A stretch of DNA of 64,000 nt, taken from the NCBI RefSeq assembly GCF_019703855.1, contig NZ_AP024086.1:4174501-4238500 (forward strand), read 5' to 3'. How positions within the stretch are numbered: the stretch's first letter is position 1; each line of letters starts with the position of its first letter. The notes under the pieces were generated by a model. That model was given only the letters and a program-made list of their open reading frames with translations, searched no databases and was not told where the DNA came from. A program made the translations under genes and the position numbers. Below are positions 62,913-64,000 of the stretch, one piece after another. This DNA is from Desulfomarina profundi. GTDB lineage: Bacteria > Desulfobacterota > Desulfobulbia > Desulfobulbales > Desulfocapsaceae.

Positions 62913-64000
62913 ATTCCACACTAATCGGCGTCACCGGAATAGTATTGATGATCGTGGTATTTATGACCCGAATGCCGGTTGCGTATGTTATGGCAACGGT
63001 AGGTTTTCTGGGTTTTAGTATTATGGCTTCGCTGAAAGGTGGCTTGAATCTGCTGGCAAAAGATTTTTACGAGGTTTTTTCTTCCTATGGTCTGACGACT
63101 ATTCCCCTTTTTATCCTGATGGGCCAGCTTGCCTTTAATTCGGGATAAGCAGTAAACTCTATGAGGCTGCTTATAAATTTCTCGGTCATAAAAGAGGAGG
63201 GCTTGCCATAGCAACCGTTACCGCGTGCACAGCTTTTGGGGCTGTCTGTGGGTCAAGCGCGGCAACAGCTGCAACCATGGCAACTGTCGGGCTTCCTGAA
63301 ATGAAAAAATTTAATTACTGCGATGAGCTGGCCGCGGGGTCTGTGGCTTCCGGTGGCGGCCTGGGTATGATCATGCCTCCCAGTGTTGTTCTTATCGTAT
63401 ATGGTATTTTGACGGAGCAGTCGATTGGAAAACTCTTTATGGCTGGTATTCTCCCGGCTCTTCTGGTGACCATACTGTTCATTATTGCCATTACTATCTG
63501 GTGTTTTTTCATGCCGGAGCAGGGACCCAGGGGAGAAAAATTCTCCTGGAGAGAGAGGTTGAAGTCCTTGAGCGGTATGGGGGAAACGCTGACAGTTTTT
63601 GCCCTGGTCATGGGTGGCTTGTTCTTTGGCCTTTTTACACCAACGGAGGCAGCAGCAGTTGGAGTAATGGGCGTACTGGCGGTCTCCATGCTGCGCAGAC
63701 AGATCAGCTGGGAGCGGTTTGTTGATGCTCTGTATGAGACTCTTAAAACTTCCTGCATGGTCATGATGCTGGTGGCTGGCGCCACGGTATTTGGAAAATT
63801 CCTGGCTGTCACAAGGATACCCTATGATATTGCCTCGTGGATAGGAGGGTTTGATCTGCCGCCTCTGGCGATTCTCAGTATGGTGGTCATGGTCTATTTT
63901 ATCGGTGGCTGTTTCATGGATTCCCTGGCCCTGGTAATGCTGACAGTACCGATTTTCTTTCCCCTTATTCTTGGCCTTGGTTATGACCCGATCTGGTTTG
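62909..64000 (+). CDS. dctM: TRAP transporter large subunit DctM, partial and frameshifted in this sequence
   Basis: The first frame gives GVTGIVLMIVVFMTRMPVAY and LTTIPLFILMGQLAFNSG, then TAA. One added base at GGG (63142-63144) continues with ISSKLYEAAYKFLGHKRGGL, ACTAFGAVCGSSAATAATMA, GGGLGMIMPPSVVLIVYGIL and GCFMDSLALVMLTVPIFFPL to the window edge. These are the DctM permease signatures. The missing base sits in a short G run, like the other breaks in the window. The 3' end lies outside. Confidence 0.87.

Overview
This 64-kb window looks like the chromosome of an anaerobic, probably sulfate-reducing bacterium of the Desulfobacterota (Desulfobulbales/Desulfobacterales type). The taxonomic call is an inference. 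It rests on a complete hdrCBA-mvhD-metVF operon of Wood-Ljungdahl type, a UGA-encoded selenocysteine in MvhD, sigma-54 regulators, Hdr-type ferredoxin proteins, a RACo-type activator, a TRAP transporter and two molybdenum transhydroxylase-like complexes for polyphenols. No rRNA or tRNA gene was found to anchor the call.

Layout. (1) 1-9.5 kb is a mobile-element scrapyard: an orphan Rhs tip with a possible immunity gene, a decayed CHC2 primase gene, and a three-level nest of elements. An IS3 element (1335-8416) contains an IS66 element (1380-7173, perfect 8-bp target duplication), which itself contains a TnsB/TnsC-like three-gene transposon (2134-5504). The IS3 abuts a truncated IS21-type istA. 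(2) 9.8-16 kb: a flavodoxin and a DUF1638 gene behind a sigma-54 promoter, their probable PAS/AAA+ activator, a thioredoxin-like protein, a small Cys-rich protein, an HD-GYP protein and a periplasmic solute-binding protein. (3) 16.3-28 kb: a redox operon with a metF-like gene, a PAS histidine kinase, hdrC, hdrB, a very large hdrA, selenoprotein mvhD, metV, metF and two signalling proteins. It fits the electron-confurcating methylene-tetrahydrofolate reductase complex, which in a sulfate reducer would serve complete acetyl-CoA oxidation. (4) 28-41.6 kb: hrpB, a Cdd1-type HhH protein, pruA, a RACo-like ferredoxin/ASKHA activator, an IS3 remnant, a PEP-CTERM protein, panC, DUF4388, a four-repeat protein, a dCache-HAMP protein and an IclR regulator. 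(5) 42.1-51.8 kb: operon A with transhydroxylase-like large and small subunits, cupin, SDR, two-subunit ADP-forming acyl-CoA synthetase, enoyl-CoA hydratase, and a DUF35/thiolase pair. (6) 52-64 kb: a TPR protein, an FMN reductase, a divergent GAF-AAA+ sigma-54 activator, and operon B with a second transhydroxylase-like complex, an MFS carrier and a DctPQM TRAP transporter running off the edge.

How it could work together (inference): polyphenols or their acids enter through the MFS/TRAP carriers. The Mo enzymes rearrange or hydroxylate ring hydroxyls. The SDR, CoA ligase, hydratase and thiolase take the opened ring to acetyl-CoA. The Hdr-MetVF complex is one step of acetyl-CoA oxidation to CO2. 

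Five otherwise intact genes (metF-like, kinase, pruA, second Mo large subunit, dctM) are each broken by exactly one missing base inside a C/G run. This pattern points to sequencing or assembly error rather than real pseudogenes, so I annotate them as full-length genes. A family of 225-bp MITE-like repeats (four copies) and a second small repeat are scattered between 31 and 52 kb. No CRISPR array was seen.
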